A model generated the notes under the pieces. That model worked only from the letters and a program-made list of their open reading frames with translations. It was not told the DNA's origin and ran no database searches. The position numbers and the translations under genes were made by a program. From contig NZ_LT840184.1 of NCBI RefSeq assembly GCF_900177425.1, forward strand, positions 5,001,705 to 5,065,704: a stretch of DNA of 64,000 nt, in the 5' to 3' direction. How positions within the stretch are numbered: the stretch's first letter is position 1; each line of letters starts with the position of its first letter. Source of the stretch: Paenibacillus uliginis N3/975. GTDB lineage: Bacteria; Bacillota; Bacilli; Paenibacillales; Paenibacillaceae. Positions 8,613 to 17,565 of this stretch are shown here, in pieces.

Positions 8613-8790
8613 AGCACTACGATTGCGGATCATCCTTCCGATCCCTGTTATCCCCAGATTTTTCCAGAACGGATAGTATAGTATGGTTAAATCCGGGGAT
8701 AAAGGGGACCACTTCGTTTCTCCAGCATGATTCCGCCTTCTCCGTTGAAGCTAGGTACTTCTTTAGTTCGATCCTCAATCACTCTTGCCC
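8613..8790. repeat. Dispersed intergenic repeat, copy 2, with a hairpin
   Basis: ACTACGATTGCGGATCATCC and later TTCTTTAGTTCGATCCTCAA match the block at 6050-6120. Between them TTATCCCC.GATTT (from 8648) and AAATC.GGGGATAA (to 8702) form an interrupted inverted repeat. Non-coding. Confidence 0.4.
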
Positions 8791-8810
8791 CCGAATTTCC
8801 TGAATTATTC

Positions 8811-9734
8811 CTACCAGCTCCTCATTAGAGCGGCTACGTCTCCGATTGCCTTGCGTCCTGCCGGGCTAATTCCGCCAAGCTGGAAAAAACCGTGATTTAC
8901 CCCCAGATATCTCTGGCACTGGGCATTCACCCCCGCTTTCAACAGGCGGCGGTAAAGCTCCTCCCCTTCATCGACCAGTGGGTCAAACTCCGCCGTTAAT
9001 ATATATGTATCCGGGAGCCCGGCCAAGTCATCCCTATATAAGGGACTGGCTTCGGGATGTTCGGGAGTTGTATTTCCCTCAAAATACGCTTCAAATCCGC
9101 TGAGCAACATATCCCGTGTAACAATGTAGTCGTCGCCATATTGGTCATAGCTTTTACTGGAGCCATTCGCATCCAACATCGGATAGATCAAGATCAAACG
9201 CTGAATCCATGACAGTCCCTCCGATTTCAACCGCAGAGAAGCCACAAGGGCGATATGCCCTCCCGCGCTGTCTCCGGCTAGGGTCAGCTTGTCCGGGTTC
9301 CCGCCCCAAGCGGACGCCTGCTCCTTAACGATCCGTATCGCTTTCACGGCATCGTCATGGGCGGCAGGATAACGATGCTCCGGTGCGAGCCGATAATGTA
9401 CGGCTACAACCAGGCAGCGACCCTGGTTAGCCAACTGCCGCATCTGACGGTCATGCGTTTCGAGATCGCCGCTCACAAAGCAGCCACCGTGGAAATAAAT
9501 CATCACGGGAAGATTACTCTCATCCTGCGGCCTGTAAATCCGCAGCTGCACCTCGTCAAAGTTAAAGTCTTCGATCCTCCAGACAGGCTCCGCCTCTCCG
9601 GCAAGATCAATTGTCGCCAAATAACCCTGGCGGCGTTCCTCAAAGGTTTGAAGCCTGGCCGACGGGCGGCCGGCGCGAATAAATTGTTCTACCGATTCCC
9701 TTATTCCGGGTTCTAAACGATCGAGTTCAGTCAT
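8811..9734 (-). CDS. Alpha/beta hydrolase, hormone-sensitive-lipase-type esterase
   Basis: The protein has 307 residues. It contains an oxyanion motif close to HGGG (YFHGGCFVSGD, about 79), the nucleophile elbow GDSAGG (about 153), and acid and histidine in EFDPLVDEGEELY and NHGFF, the family IV esterase layout. It probably hydrolyses short-chain esters in the cytoplasm; no signal peptide is seen. GGGAGG precedes the ATG by about 12 bases. It lies beyond the terminator of the sugar operon, so it is likely a separate unit. Confidence 0.85.
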   Translation of the reverse strand: MTELDRLEPGIRESVEQFIRAGRPSARLQTFEERRQGYLATIDLAGEAEPVWRIEDFNFDEVQLRIYRPQDESNLPVMIYFHGGCFVSGDLETHDRQMRQLANQGRCLVVAVHYRLAPEHRYPAAHDDAVKAIRIVKEQASAWGGNPDKLTLAGDSAGGHIALVASLRLKSEGLSWIQRLILIYPMLDANGSSKSYDQYGDDYIVTRDMLLSGFEAYFEGNTTPEHPEASPLYRDDLAGLPDTYILTAEFDPLVDEGEELYRRLLKAGVNAQCQRYLGVNHGFFQLGGISPAGRKAIGDVAALMRSW

Positions 9735-9844
9735 CTATGTATGTTCCTCCCTTTCTTTTGCAATGATTAATTCTATCTCTATCATACACGAACCTATGTT
9801 TCCGTCACACCCAAAAAAAACGAGCAATAAACTTATCTGACATA

Positions 9845-9882
9845 AAGAAAGCAGCCCTTCATTATAATCAGGGCTGCTTCTT
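9845..9882 (-). terminator. Terminator of the beta-galactosidase/MFS operon
   Basis: A 10-bp stem AAGCAGCCCT / AGGGCTGCTT is followed on the minus strand by TCTTTAT, directly after the MFS stop at 9888. Confidence 0.8.
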
Positions 9883-9887
9883 CAACA

Positions 9888-11129
9888 TCAAGCTCCAATA
9901 CTGCCGCTTATTCTCTTGAACAATACCGGACGAATCCACCAAATATAATACAATCCGCATGCCAGAAGGGCTCCAGCCGTCGCCAAAAAAGGAAGCTGAT
10001 AGTTTTGTACGGACAAAATCAAGCCGGAGACAAAAGTAGCTAACGACGATCCTAAACTTCGGAAAACCGATCTCATACCTGCGTATAAGTTTCGCTCTTC
10101 ATCTTTAAATGCAGACATCAGCAGACTATCCAGAAGGTTAGACAGCATCGTCGCACCTCCGCCGCGCAGCAAGAACATAACCCCAAACAGCCATACCGGC
10201 ATGATCATGTATAGAGATACACACAGCAAGATATTTACCACAAAAACGGAAATGATGGCTATGTTGTATCCGAATCGTTCCATAATATATGGAGTCAGTA
10301 ACGAACAGATAAACAATACGATACCGTTGATTGCCAGTAGAAGTGATACCTGATCATCCATCCAGTCCAGACGGAACTTTACAATGACATTCAGAAAAGA
10401 GCCTGTCAGAGCGATAGAGCCTCCAAGCAAAGCCGTAAACACAGCAAACAGCCACAAGGTTCCGGACGATATTTTAGCCATTAATATGGAAAATCCTCCA
10501 GAGGGCGATTTTTCTATCGCTTCCTCCTGTGATCTCTTCCTTTCCGTTGGCAGCCAAAACGCTCTTATGACTCCATGCAGTACAAGCACCAAAGCGGTCA
10601 GCAAGAGAGTAACTTCATATCCCCTGCTCCCCTCAAAACCTTTCGCAATGTAACCGGCAGCTAAGGTACCTAAGCCCGTAAAGGCAGTAAAGACAGCAAA
10701 CATTAGAGAATATGCGCGTGCCTCTTCTTTCCGGGACTTGCAATAATGGAAGAGCAACTGGATCTCTGTTGTCTCGACAAGCGTTAGACCGGCGGACACC
10801 AGAATTTGAGCAGCATAAAACCAAATCAATTCCTCACTGACCGCAAACAGAACATTTCCTGCCGCGATAAAGAATACTCCGGCTACAAGCAGCTTCTTTC
10901 TCCCTATCCTATTTGCTAGCATTGACACGGGTATGGCAAGAACCCCCATAATCAGAATCCCCGTGGACACCAACGCTCCGATCTCATCTTCCCTAAGACC
11001 TCTAAAAAGCAAGTGTAAATTTAGAACAAGTGTGTATAGACCAATACCTACACCGTAAAATGCTTCGCTAATGAGAAAACGGCGTACACCCGTAGACAGC
11101 TGAAGCAGGTCTTTGATGTAAAAGGACAT
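9888..11129 (-). CDS. Major facilitator superfamily transporter
   Basis: This 413-residue integral membrane protein has about 12 hydrophobic segments and an MFS loop motif (ANRIGRKKLL, about 71). Substrate specificity cannot be read. It starts 50 bp downstream of the beta-galactosidase and is followed by a strong terminator. That makes it the probable last gene of the sugar operon, perhaps exporting or exchanging a hydrolysis product or drug-like glycoside. Confidence 0.8.
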   Translation of the reverse strand: MSFYIKDLLQLSTGVRRFLISEAFYGVGIGLYTLVLNLHLLFRGLREDEIGALVSTGILIMGVLAIPVSMLANRIGRKKLLVAGVFFIAAGNVLFAVSEELIWFYAAQILVSAGLTLVETTEIQLLFHYCKSRKEEARAYSLMFAVFTAFTGLGTLAAGYIAKGFEGSRGYEVTLLLTALVLVLHGVIRAFWLPTERKRSQEEAIEKSPSGGFSILMAKISSGTLWLFAVFTALLGGSIALTGSFLNVIVKFRLDWMDDQVSLLLAINGIVLFICSLLTPYIMERFGYNIAIISVFVVNILLCVSLYMIMPVWLFGVMFLLRGGGATMLSNLLDSLLMSAFKDEERNLYAGMRSVFRSLGSSLATFVSGLILSVQNYQLPFLATAGALLACGLYYIWWIRPVLFKRISGSIGA

Positions 11130-11179
11130 GTCATTCCCCTTTTCCTGAAATCCGGTGCAACCTTATACGAATAACAATC

Positions 11180-14100
11180 TTATTCATATATTTTCGCTTC
11201 CGAACGCATTCGGTAGCTTAGTGCCCCCGGATCCGTGTCCTCCGCCGCATAGGCCTGTAAAAGAATACGGAACTGGAAAGGTTCCGGCTTGACGGTATAC
11301 TCGGGGGATTGTGCAGGACCGCAGCTGTTGCTTCCAAGCCCGTTCTGGCGGTAATCCAAATTGAGTGTAATAAAATTGCTCGGAACAAGATCACTTATGT
11401 GCATGGCTGATTCCAGATTAATATCGGTGTACCTGCTTGCGCTAAAATTGAGAACAGGCACACCCGTGGCAAGAAGGCCCGTCCCAGCACCATCTGCAAT
11501 AGAGATCCACCGGACATCCGTACGGTTACCGTTCTCCTGCGGATAAATATAAGGCGTAAACAAACCGTCTACCGTACTCCGGTATTCACCAAAGCGCCCT
11601 GCTTCCTTGCTGTCCGGGTAACTTTCACCCGGTCCTCTGCCGTACCACCGGACATTCTTCATATCTCCCGCGACCTTCAATTGAAGCCCGATTTTCGGGA
11701 GCATGGCGGGTGGTGTTCCTATCGGTTCTCCCTTCACGTCCATTATGATCAAACCACTGGAAGTAATCGTATATGATGTTTCACAGCGGAAACCCCAATC
11801 ATAAACCGGTGGCGCGATGCGGGAATTCCACTGGATTTGAACACAATTATTATCAAGTCTCTTCCACTCAAAATGGTCAATCCGCTCCGTCAACCGGTCC
11901 AGATGCGCTTTACGCCAATCCGGTAGCACATACATATCGTTATCAATCGGCGGACGCCAAAAATTCAACCGCGGCCCACCAAGCGTGATATTCTTACCGT
12001 TCAAACGCAGGGACTCAAAACCGGGATGAAGTGAATCCAGGGAAAGCTGGAAACGATCGGTCTCGACAATAAGTCTTCGCTTCTCCTCAGTTAAGCGGAG
12101 CTCTTGTTGCCGTATCGGGTCCAATTTGAACTGAGAAACCGCTGGGGCTCGCAGCGTAAATTGAGACCAAGCTACCTCGTGCCCTCGCGCAGCCCAGCGG
12201 CAATCCGCAGCTATCGTAAAGGAAATTTCAAGCCACATTTCCGCATGCGGATCGACACCGGCCTCGATCTCGTCCGCGTTCAACGGAATTAAGATCTCTT
12301 CACCCTTTCCGGGTTCAATACGGGGAATCGGCATTACTCCACTATGAACAAGTCGGCCTTCCGCCAGAATCCGATAATGGGCCTGAAGATGACCCAGCGT
12401 AATAAAATCATATCGGTTCATAACGAGAAGGCGTCTGTTATCGAGCATTTCGACACGGATCGGTTCAATGACCTTCTTGTATTCCAGAAGTCCAGGGGAG
12501 GGTGTACGGTCGGGACGCACTAAACCGTCGATTACGAAATTGCCGTTATTCGGCACATCCCCGTAATCCCCACCATAAGCATAATCCTCCTTGCCGTCCG
12601 CTGTCTTTCTGCTTAGCCCGTGATCGATCCACTCCCATACGAAGCCACCCTGCAGACGTCGATGCGCTTCGAAGGTATCGAAATAAGGTCGCAGTCCGCC
12701 CGGGCCGTTGCCCATCGCATGGGCAAACTCGCACAAAATATGTGGCTTGGGATGATCCGTCATTTTACCGAAAGCATCCATCTTCTCGACAGATGAGTAC
12801 ATGGTGCTTACCACGTCACATACCTCGGCTTCCCGGTCTTCCTCATAATGAATCAGCCTCGTTTGATCGTTCTCCCTGCACCACTGAGCCATCGCACGGA
12901 AATTGCACCCAAACCCGGATTCATTGCCAAGTGACCAGAACAGAACGGACGGGTGATTTTTGTCCCGCTCCACCATTCGGCGGACCCGGTCGACGTAGGC
13001 CTCCTTCCAATCCGGATCGTCGCTTAAGCGTGAAATATTGCCAAGCAGCTCGAATCCATGTGTCTCCAGATCCGTTTCCTCCATAACATACAATCCATAT
13101 TCATCACACAGATCGTAGAACCGAGGATCATTCGGATAATGAGCCGTCCGCACAGCGTTAATATTGTGCTGCTTCATTAAAAGGATGTCTTCTTGCATCG
13201 TGGACAATGTAACGGTTCTTCCCGTATCTGGATGATGATCGTGGCGGTTTACTCCCTTGAGTAAAATGGCCTTTCCATTCACCAGGAACTGGCCGTCCCT
13301 CACTTCTATGCAGCGGAATCCGACGCGCTGTGCGATGGTCTCCAAGAGTTGGCCCTGTGAATCCATCAAAGTGATGACCAGATGGTATAAGGTCGGGGAT
13401 TCGGCACTCCACAAGGCCGGTTCCTCCACTGCCAGTTCAAACTCCTCCATAGAGGAATGAGCAATGATCCTTTCAGCAGCTGCAACCTGTTCACCAGTAC
13501 GGTTGAGCAGCTGCAACTTTACGTTTCCTGCGGATTCAGTTCCCTCCAGATCCATCCGGACGTTCAGATTGGCGTTTCGGTACTCGGCATCCAGCTCTGT
13601 GATAACGCGAAAATCAGCAATGCGGAGGGCAGCAGGTTCAGCAATCAGATAAACGTCCCTGAAAATGCCGCTTAACCACCACATATCCTGATCCTCCAAA
13701 TAGCTTCCGTCGGACCACTGGTATACCCGGACCGCCATCTTGTTGATTCCAGGTTTAAGATAAGGCGTTAGATCGAATTCAGAGGTTAGCCGGCTCCCCT
13801 GACTGTAGCCGATAAATGAACCGTTCAGCCATACATGAAACGCACTGTCCACGCCGTCGAATTTGACGCAGATCTTTCTACCGTCCCAATAATCCGGAAG
13901 CTGGAATTCACGCACATAACTGCCTGTCGGATTCTCAGTTGGCACATGCGGCGGATCCACCGGAAACGGGTAATACAAGTCCGTGTAGTGCGGACTTCCA
14001 TAGCCCTGCAGCTGCCAGTGTCCTGGAACAGGAATATTCTCCCACTCAGACACGTCGAAATCCTCTTGATAAAAAGCTTCCGGAGCAGCTTCAGGCTCCT

Positions 14101-14278
14101 CCGCATAATGAAATTTCCACATCCCATTCAGCGATTTATACCAATCTGATCTGCCTCTGTCATAACTTAAAGCTCCTGCCGTGTCTGCGAACGGGATAAA
14201 ATAAGCACGGCTCTTAGAACGATTTCGCTCCAGAACGCCGAGTTGTTCCCAGTCCCGGCCTAAACGATTGTCCTTCAT
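11180..14278 (-). CDS. lacZ: Beta-galactosidase, LacZ type (GH2)
   Basis: This 1032-residue protein matches the length of E. coli LacZ. The GH2 order is complete: sugar-binding domain (about 45-220), Ig-like domain, TIM barrel with GVNRHDHHP (342-350), acid/base E453 in SLGNESGFG and nucleophile E517 in ILCEFAHAMGN, then a beta-galactosidase small-chain domain (RWYGRGPGESYPDS). It hydrolyses beta-galactosides in the cytoplasm. It lies 36 bp after the MalG-type permease, so the imported oligosaccharide is probably its substrate or precursor. Confidence 0.93.
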   Translation of the reverse strand: MKDNRLGRDWEQLGVLERNRSKSRAYFIPFADTAGALSYDRGRSDWYKSLNGMWKFHYAEEPEAAPEAFYQEDFDVSEWENIPVPGHWQLQGYGSPHYTDLYYPFPVDPPHVPTENPTGSYVREFQLPDYWDGRKICVKFDGVDSAFHVWLNGSFIGYSQGSRLTSEFDLTPYLKPGINKMAVRVYQWSDGSYLEDQDMWWLSGIFRDVYLIAEPAALRIADFRVITELDAEYRNANLNVRMDLEGTESAGNVKLQLLNRTGEQVAAAERIIAHSSMEEFELAVEEPALWSAESPTLYHLVITLMDSQGQLLETIAQRVGFRCIEVRDGQFLVNGKAILLKGVNRHDHHPDTGRTVTLSTMQEDILLMKQHNINAVRTAHYPNDPRFYDLCDEYGLYVMEETDLETHGFELLGNISRLSDDPDWKEAYVDRVRRMVERDKNHPSVLFWSLGNESGFGCNFRAMAQWCRENDQTRLIHYEEDREAEVCDVVSTMYSSVEKMDAFGKMTDHPKPHILCEFAHAMGNGPGGLRPYFDTFEAHRRLQGGFVWEWIDHGLSRKTADGKEDYAYGGDYGDVPNNGNFVIDGLVRPDRTPSPGLLEYKKVIEPIRVEMLDNRRLLVMNRYDFITLGHLQAHYRILAEGRLVHSGVMPIPRIEPGKGEEILIPLNADEIEAGVDPHAEMWLEISFTIAADCRWAARGHEVAWSQFTLRAPAVSQFKLDPIRQQELRLTEEKRRLIVETDRFQLSLDSLHPGFESLRLNGKNITLGGPRLNFWRPPIDNDMYVLPDWRKAHLDRLTERIDHFEWKRLDNNCVQIQWNSRIAPPVYDWGFRCETSYTITSSGLIIMDVKGEPIGTPPAMLPKIGLQLKVAGDMKNVRWYGRGPGESYPDSKEAGRFGEYRSTVDGLFTPYIYPQENGNRTDVRWISIADGAGTGLLATGVPVLNFSASRYTDINLESAMHISDLVPSNFITLNLDYRQNGLGSNSCGPAQSPEYTVKPEPFQFRILLQAYAAEDTDPGALSYRMRSEAKIYE

Positions 14279-14314
14279 TTATGTCTCCATCCTTTCCAAG
14301 TGATCTATATTTAT

Positions 14315-15127
14315 CTATCCTTTTATCCCTGTAGTTGCGATTCCGCCGACGATATAGCGCTGAGCAAAGAAAAATACAGCAAGCGGTGGAATGGAGATCA
14401 AGCATGTAACGGCCATAATGGATTGCATATCGACGCCATGCATCCCCTTGAACTGAGACAATCCAAGCGTGAGCGTGTATTTCGTCTGATCATTCAGGAA
14501 AATGAGTGGACCCAGATAATCATTCCAGCAGCTCATCATTTGGAACACGGCAACAAGAATCAGGGAAGGCCCCATCAGCGGCACGATAATCCGCAATAAC
14601 ACCGTCATTTTTCCGGCACCGTCAATCGTCGCCGCTTCATCGAGATCCCTCGGCAAGGTCATGATGAACTGGCGCAGCAAGAAAATAAAATAAGCGGAGC
14701 CGAACCAAGACGGAACGATAAGCGGCTTCAATGTGTTGATCCAGCCCAGGTAGTTGAACTCCATGTATTGTGGAATCATGGTCACTTCCCATGGAATCAT
14801 CATGGTAGCCAATACGATGAGAAACAGAGTATCCCGTCCCTTAAACTCGAATCTGGCGAACCCGTAAGCCACCAGTGTGCAAGATATCAGCTGTCCAAGC
14901 GTAGCCAGCACCGTAACAATCAACGTATTTTTTAAAAACATATTGAAGGGCTGAATGTTCCATGCCTCCGCAAAGTTGCTAAACTGCCATACTTCCGGAA
15001 ACCATTTTGGAGGAAACAGATAGAGCTCCTGCTGTGACTTCAGCGCTGTTGTTACCGCCCAGAACAGGGGGGCAATGAACAACAAGGAGCAGCATATGAG
15101 CATGGCGTACGTGAGCACTTTTTTCAT
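14315..15127 (-). CDS. ABC sugar transporter permease, MalG/LacG type
   Basis: This 270-residue protein has six membrane segments and the EAA loop of binding-protein-dependent permeases (DEAATIDGAGKMTVLLRIIVP, residues about 173-193). It forms the channel with the product of the preceding gene. Its ATG overlaps the upstream stop by 4 bp. No ATPase is encoded in the operon; many Gram-positive CUT1 importers share MsmX, which is presumably elsewhere. Confidence 0.9.
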   Translation of the reverse strand: MKKVLTYAMLICCSLLFIAPLFWAVTTALKSQQELYLFPPKWFPEVWQFSNFAEAWNIQPFNMFLKNTLIVTVLATLGQLISCTLVAYGFARFEFKGRDTLFLIVLATMMIPWEVTMIPQYMEFNYLGWINTLKPLIVPSWFGSAYFIFLLRQFIMTLPRDLDEAATIDGAGKMTVLLRIIVPLMGPSLILVAVFQMMSCWNDYLGPLIFLNDQTKYTLTLGLSQFKGMHGVDMQSIMAVTCLISIPPLAVFFFAQRYIVGGIATTGIKG

Positions 15128-16122
15128 ATGGATTGCTCCTTTCTACTGGCGTTAGCCTTTTTGGCTGGCTTTGGCTGGCTCTTTTTCATCTCGCCCTCAT
15201 AGAACACCCAGGCCTCCGACGATTTAAACACGAGGAACGTCAATGTCAGGATAATCAGGAACATGAACCATGCGTTCGCTGCAGAGTAACCCATTTTAAA
15301 GTATTTGAAGGCATTCTCGTACATGTACATTGCGTAAAAATACGTAGCTTTCATCGGTCCTCCGCCCGTGAGCAGGAGAGCGAGAGTTAGCTGCTGGAAG
15401 GCAGCAATAATGGAAGTAATCAAGTTAAAAAGAATCGTTGGCGTTATCATCGGTATCGTCACACTAAAAAATTGTCTGATCTTTCCCGCTCCATCTATGG
15501 ATGCCGACTCATACAAATCCTTGGGGATTCCTTTAAGCCCCGCCAGAAAAATAAGCATCATGGCGCCCTGACCCCAAAGGCTTGCAATGACCATCGCTAC
15601 CAAAGACCACTTCGTATCGTTCAGCCAGTCAGGTCCTTCGACACCGAACACTGATAAAAAGTAGTTCAGTATTCCATAATCCCCGCTGTACACCCAGGAC
15701 CAGATCATGGCAAGAGCTACACCAGAAATAACTGACGGCAGGTAGAATGCTGTGCGAAAGATCGCGCTCCCTTTAACTTTCTGGTTCAGCAGCATGGCAA
15801 GTCCCAAGGCCACAATGATATTAAGCGGTACGAACAAAGCCGCGAATTTTAAAGTGACCATCAGTGATGTCCAGAACAACGGATCATTAGAGAACATTTC
15901 CTTATAATTGTCTATGCCGATAAAGGTCACTTTACCGACAATCGGCCAATCAAAAAACGAAATCACAAGGGAAAATAACAGTGGTCCTAAGGTGAATACA
16001 ACAAATCCGAATATCCATGGAAAAATAAAGAGGTAGGGCGTAGCCCCACCCCATCTTTGTTTTCCCAATCGTTTCGGGGCGGCTGTCTGCTTTTGTGAGT
16101 GGGGCACATGGGTCTCGGCCAT
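15124..16122 (-). CDS. ABC sugar transporter permease, MalF/LacF type
   Basis: The protein has 332 residues. A basic N-terminal tail precedes six membrane segments, with an EAA-type loop (YESASIDGAGKIRQFFSVTIP). It is the first permease of a CUT1 oligosaccharide importer, 22 bp downstream of the binding-protein gene. The C-terminus is rich in Lys (KKSQPKPAKKA) and cytosolic. Confidence 0.9.
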   Translation of the reverse strand: MAETHVPHSQKQTAAPKRLGKQRWGGATPYLFIFPWIFGFVVFTLGPLLFSLVISFFDWPIVGKVTFIGIDNYKEMFSNDPLFWTSLMVTLKFAALFVPLNIIVALGLAMLLNQKVKGSAIFRTAFYLPSVISGVALAMIWSWVYSGDYGILNYFLSVFGVEGPDWLNDTKWSLVAMVIASLWGQGAMMLIFLAGLKGIPKDLYESASIDGAGKIRQFFSVTIPMITPTILFNLITSIIAAFQQLTLALLLTGGGPMKATYFYAMYMYENAFKYFKMGYSAANAWFMFLIILTLTFLVFKSSEAWVFYEGEMKKSQPKPAKKANASRKEQSI

Positions 16123-16144
16123 CTCCGAACCTTCTTTCTACATG

Positions 16145-17422
16145 TTATTTCAAATAACGTTCGCTATCCTTAACCGCCTGGTTCAGCACTTCCTGTGCGC
16201 TGCTTCCAAACATAACGGACTCCACAGCCGCCGACAGCTGCCGGTTCACTTCATTCCACTTCAGATTCAGCAGGAAAGCCGGCGTATTATCCGAACGCTC
16301 CAACATCGTATAATACGGTTTGTACAGCGGGTCCTGATCCTTCTTCAGCTCATTGACCACACTTACCCGGACAGGGAGGTCAGCCACCCGCATTTTAATT
16401 GCTTCATCCGACACGTAAAATTTGATGAACTCCCATGCAAGGTCTTTATGTTTGGAATCTTTTGCAATCGACAGCGCGGATTCCGCGAGGATTCCTTTAA
16501 CAGGCTTGCCGGGGAATGCCGGCATCTCCACGGTACCTACATCAATACCGGCCTCTCTGAAGCCTTCCAGTGGCCAAATTCCGCTTTCCCATATCGCGAT
16601 CTTCCCGGCTTTGAAAATATCCTCTCCGCTTTGCTGTCCCTTGCCGCCGGTAAGCACGGCAGAGCCGTTCTTGATCATGTCTCCCAGCATCTGAATCGCA
16701 TCCGCAGTTTCTTTGCTGTTCATAAAGCCTTCAATCGTCTTTCCGTCCTCCGAAACAAAGGAACCTCCGTTACTCCATACCAGTCCTTGAAGATCATACG
16801 TATCGTTTTCAGCCCGAACACCAAAGCCGTACTGCTTTTTGGATTTATCCGTCAGCTTCTGAGCGATCTCCTGAAATTCATCCCATGTCCATCCATCTTT
16901 CGGATAAGCAATGCCCGCTTCATCGAACAGCTTCTTGTTATAGTAGACCACCCGGGTTGTGAAGCCAGCTGGAATACCGTACAGCTTATCCTCGATCTTC
17001 CCGTAGTTGAACAATCCCTGATAAAAATCATCAATATTCAAGTCCTTATCATCGCTTGCATAGCTGTCGAGTGGCTCCAGCGATTGGTGATACGTAGGGA
17101 AATCCCACATATACATCACATCCGGTGGATTAGCTGCACCGAAGCCTGCGGCAAGCTTTTGATCGAAACCATCCGCATAGGCTTCAACCTGCACTTTGAT
17201 TCCCGGATTCTTTTCTTCAAATTTTCTGGCGATTTCCTGCTCGATTTTGAGCGTATCTCCTGAATCCCAGGTAGCAAACCGAAGTGTGGTGGTTTTTGCT
17301 GGCGAATCTCCGCCCTTTTCCTTATCCGCATCGGAACTTCCGTTACCCCCGCACGCGGCCAGCATGGTTCCCATTAGTGCCACAATGGATACCAGAGTCA
17401 TCCATGACATTCTTTTTTTCAT
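16145..17422 (-). CDS. Sugar ABC transporter solute-binding lipoprotein
   Basis: The protein has 425 residues. A lipoprotein signal ends in the lipobox LAAC with C24 as the acylated residue, followed by a Gly/Ser/Asp linker and a family 1 binding-protein fold. It captures an oligosaccharide outside the membrane for the two permeases downstream. The ATG at 17422 has GGGGGAG eight bases before it; the frame is open 29 codons further upstream but covers an operator-like repeat. It is the first gene of the probable five-gene unit reaching to 9888. Confidence 0.92.
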   Translation of the reverse strand: MKKRMSWMTLVSIVALMGTMLAACGGNGSSDADKEKGGDSPAKTTTLRFATWDSGDTLKIEQEIARKFEEKNPGIKVQVEAYADGFDQKLAAGFGAANPPDVMYMWDFPTYHQSLEPLDSYASDDKDLNIDDFYQGLFNYGKIEDKLYGIPAGFTTRVVYYNKKLFDEAGIAYPKDGWTWDEFQEIAQKLTDKSKKQYGFGVRAENDTYDLQGLVWSNGGSFVSEDGKTIEGFMNSKETADAIQMLGDMIKNGSAVLTGGKGQQSGEDIFKAGKIAIWESGIWPLEGFREAGIDVGTVEMPAFPGKPVKGILAESALSIAKDSKHKDLAWEFIKFYVSDEAIKMRVADLPVRVSVVNELKKDQDPLYKPYYTMLERSDNTPAFLLNLKWNEVNRQLSAAVESVMFGSSAQEVLNQAVKDSERYLK

Positions 17423-17460
17423 ATTGTCAGCTCCCCCTAAAGTATTGAGGCCATTATTAA

Positions 17461-17500
17461 TTGAACCGCTTTCATCATAACTCGAATGAAAGCGGTTCAA
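17461..17500 (-). promoter_or_regulatory. Inverted-repeat operator and cre-like site before the binding-protein gene
   Basis: TTGAACCGCTTTCAT and ATGAAAGCGGTTCAA form a perfect 15-bp inverted repeat around 10 bp. On the minus strand a TATGAT -10-like box runs straight into GAAAGCG, as at the other promoters of this locus. It could be bound by CcpA, a LacI-type repressor or the adjacent AraC-type regulator. Confidence 0.6.
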
Positions 17501-17565
17501 AACGTGCACCGATATGCAAAATATCGTTATTTTGTTCGAATTGTTAGAGAGGGGTGTTTATTTGT

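Noticed and set aside
12502..13086. Plus-strand frame opposite the beta-galactosidase
   Set aside because: Antisense to a GH2 enzyme with intact catalytic motifs; Arg/Pro/Ser-rich shadow.
16142..17263. Long plus-strand frame opposite the sugar-binding lipoprotein
   Set aside because: It is fully antisense to a clear solute-binding protein, has no ribosome site, and the peptide has no recognisable domain.
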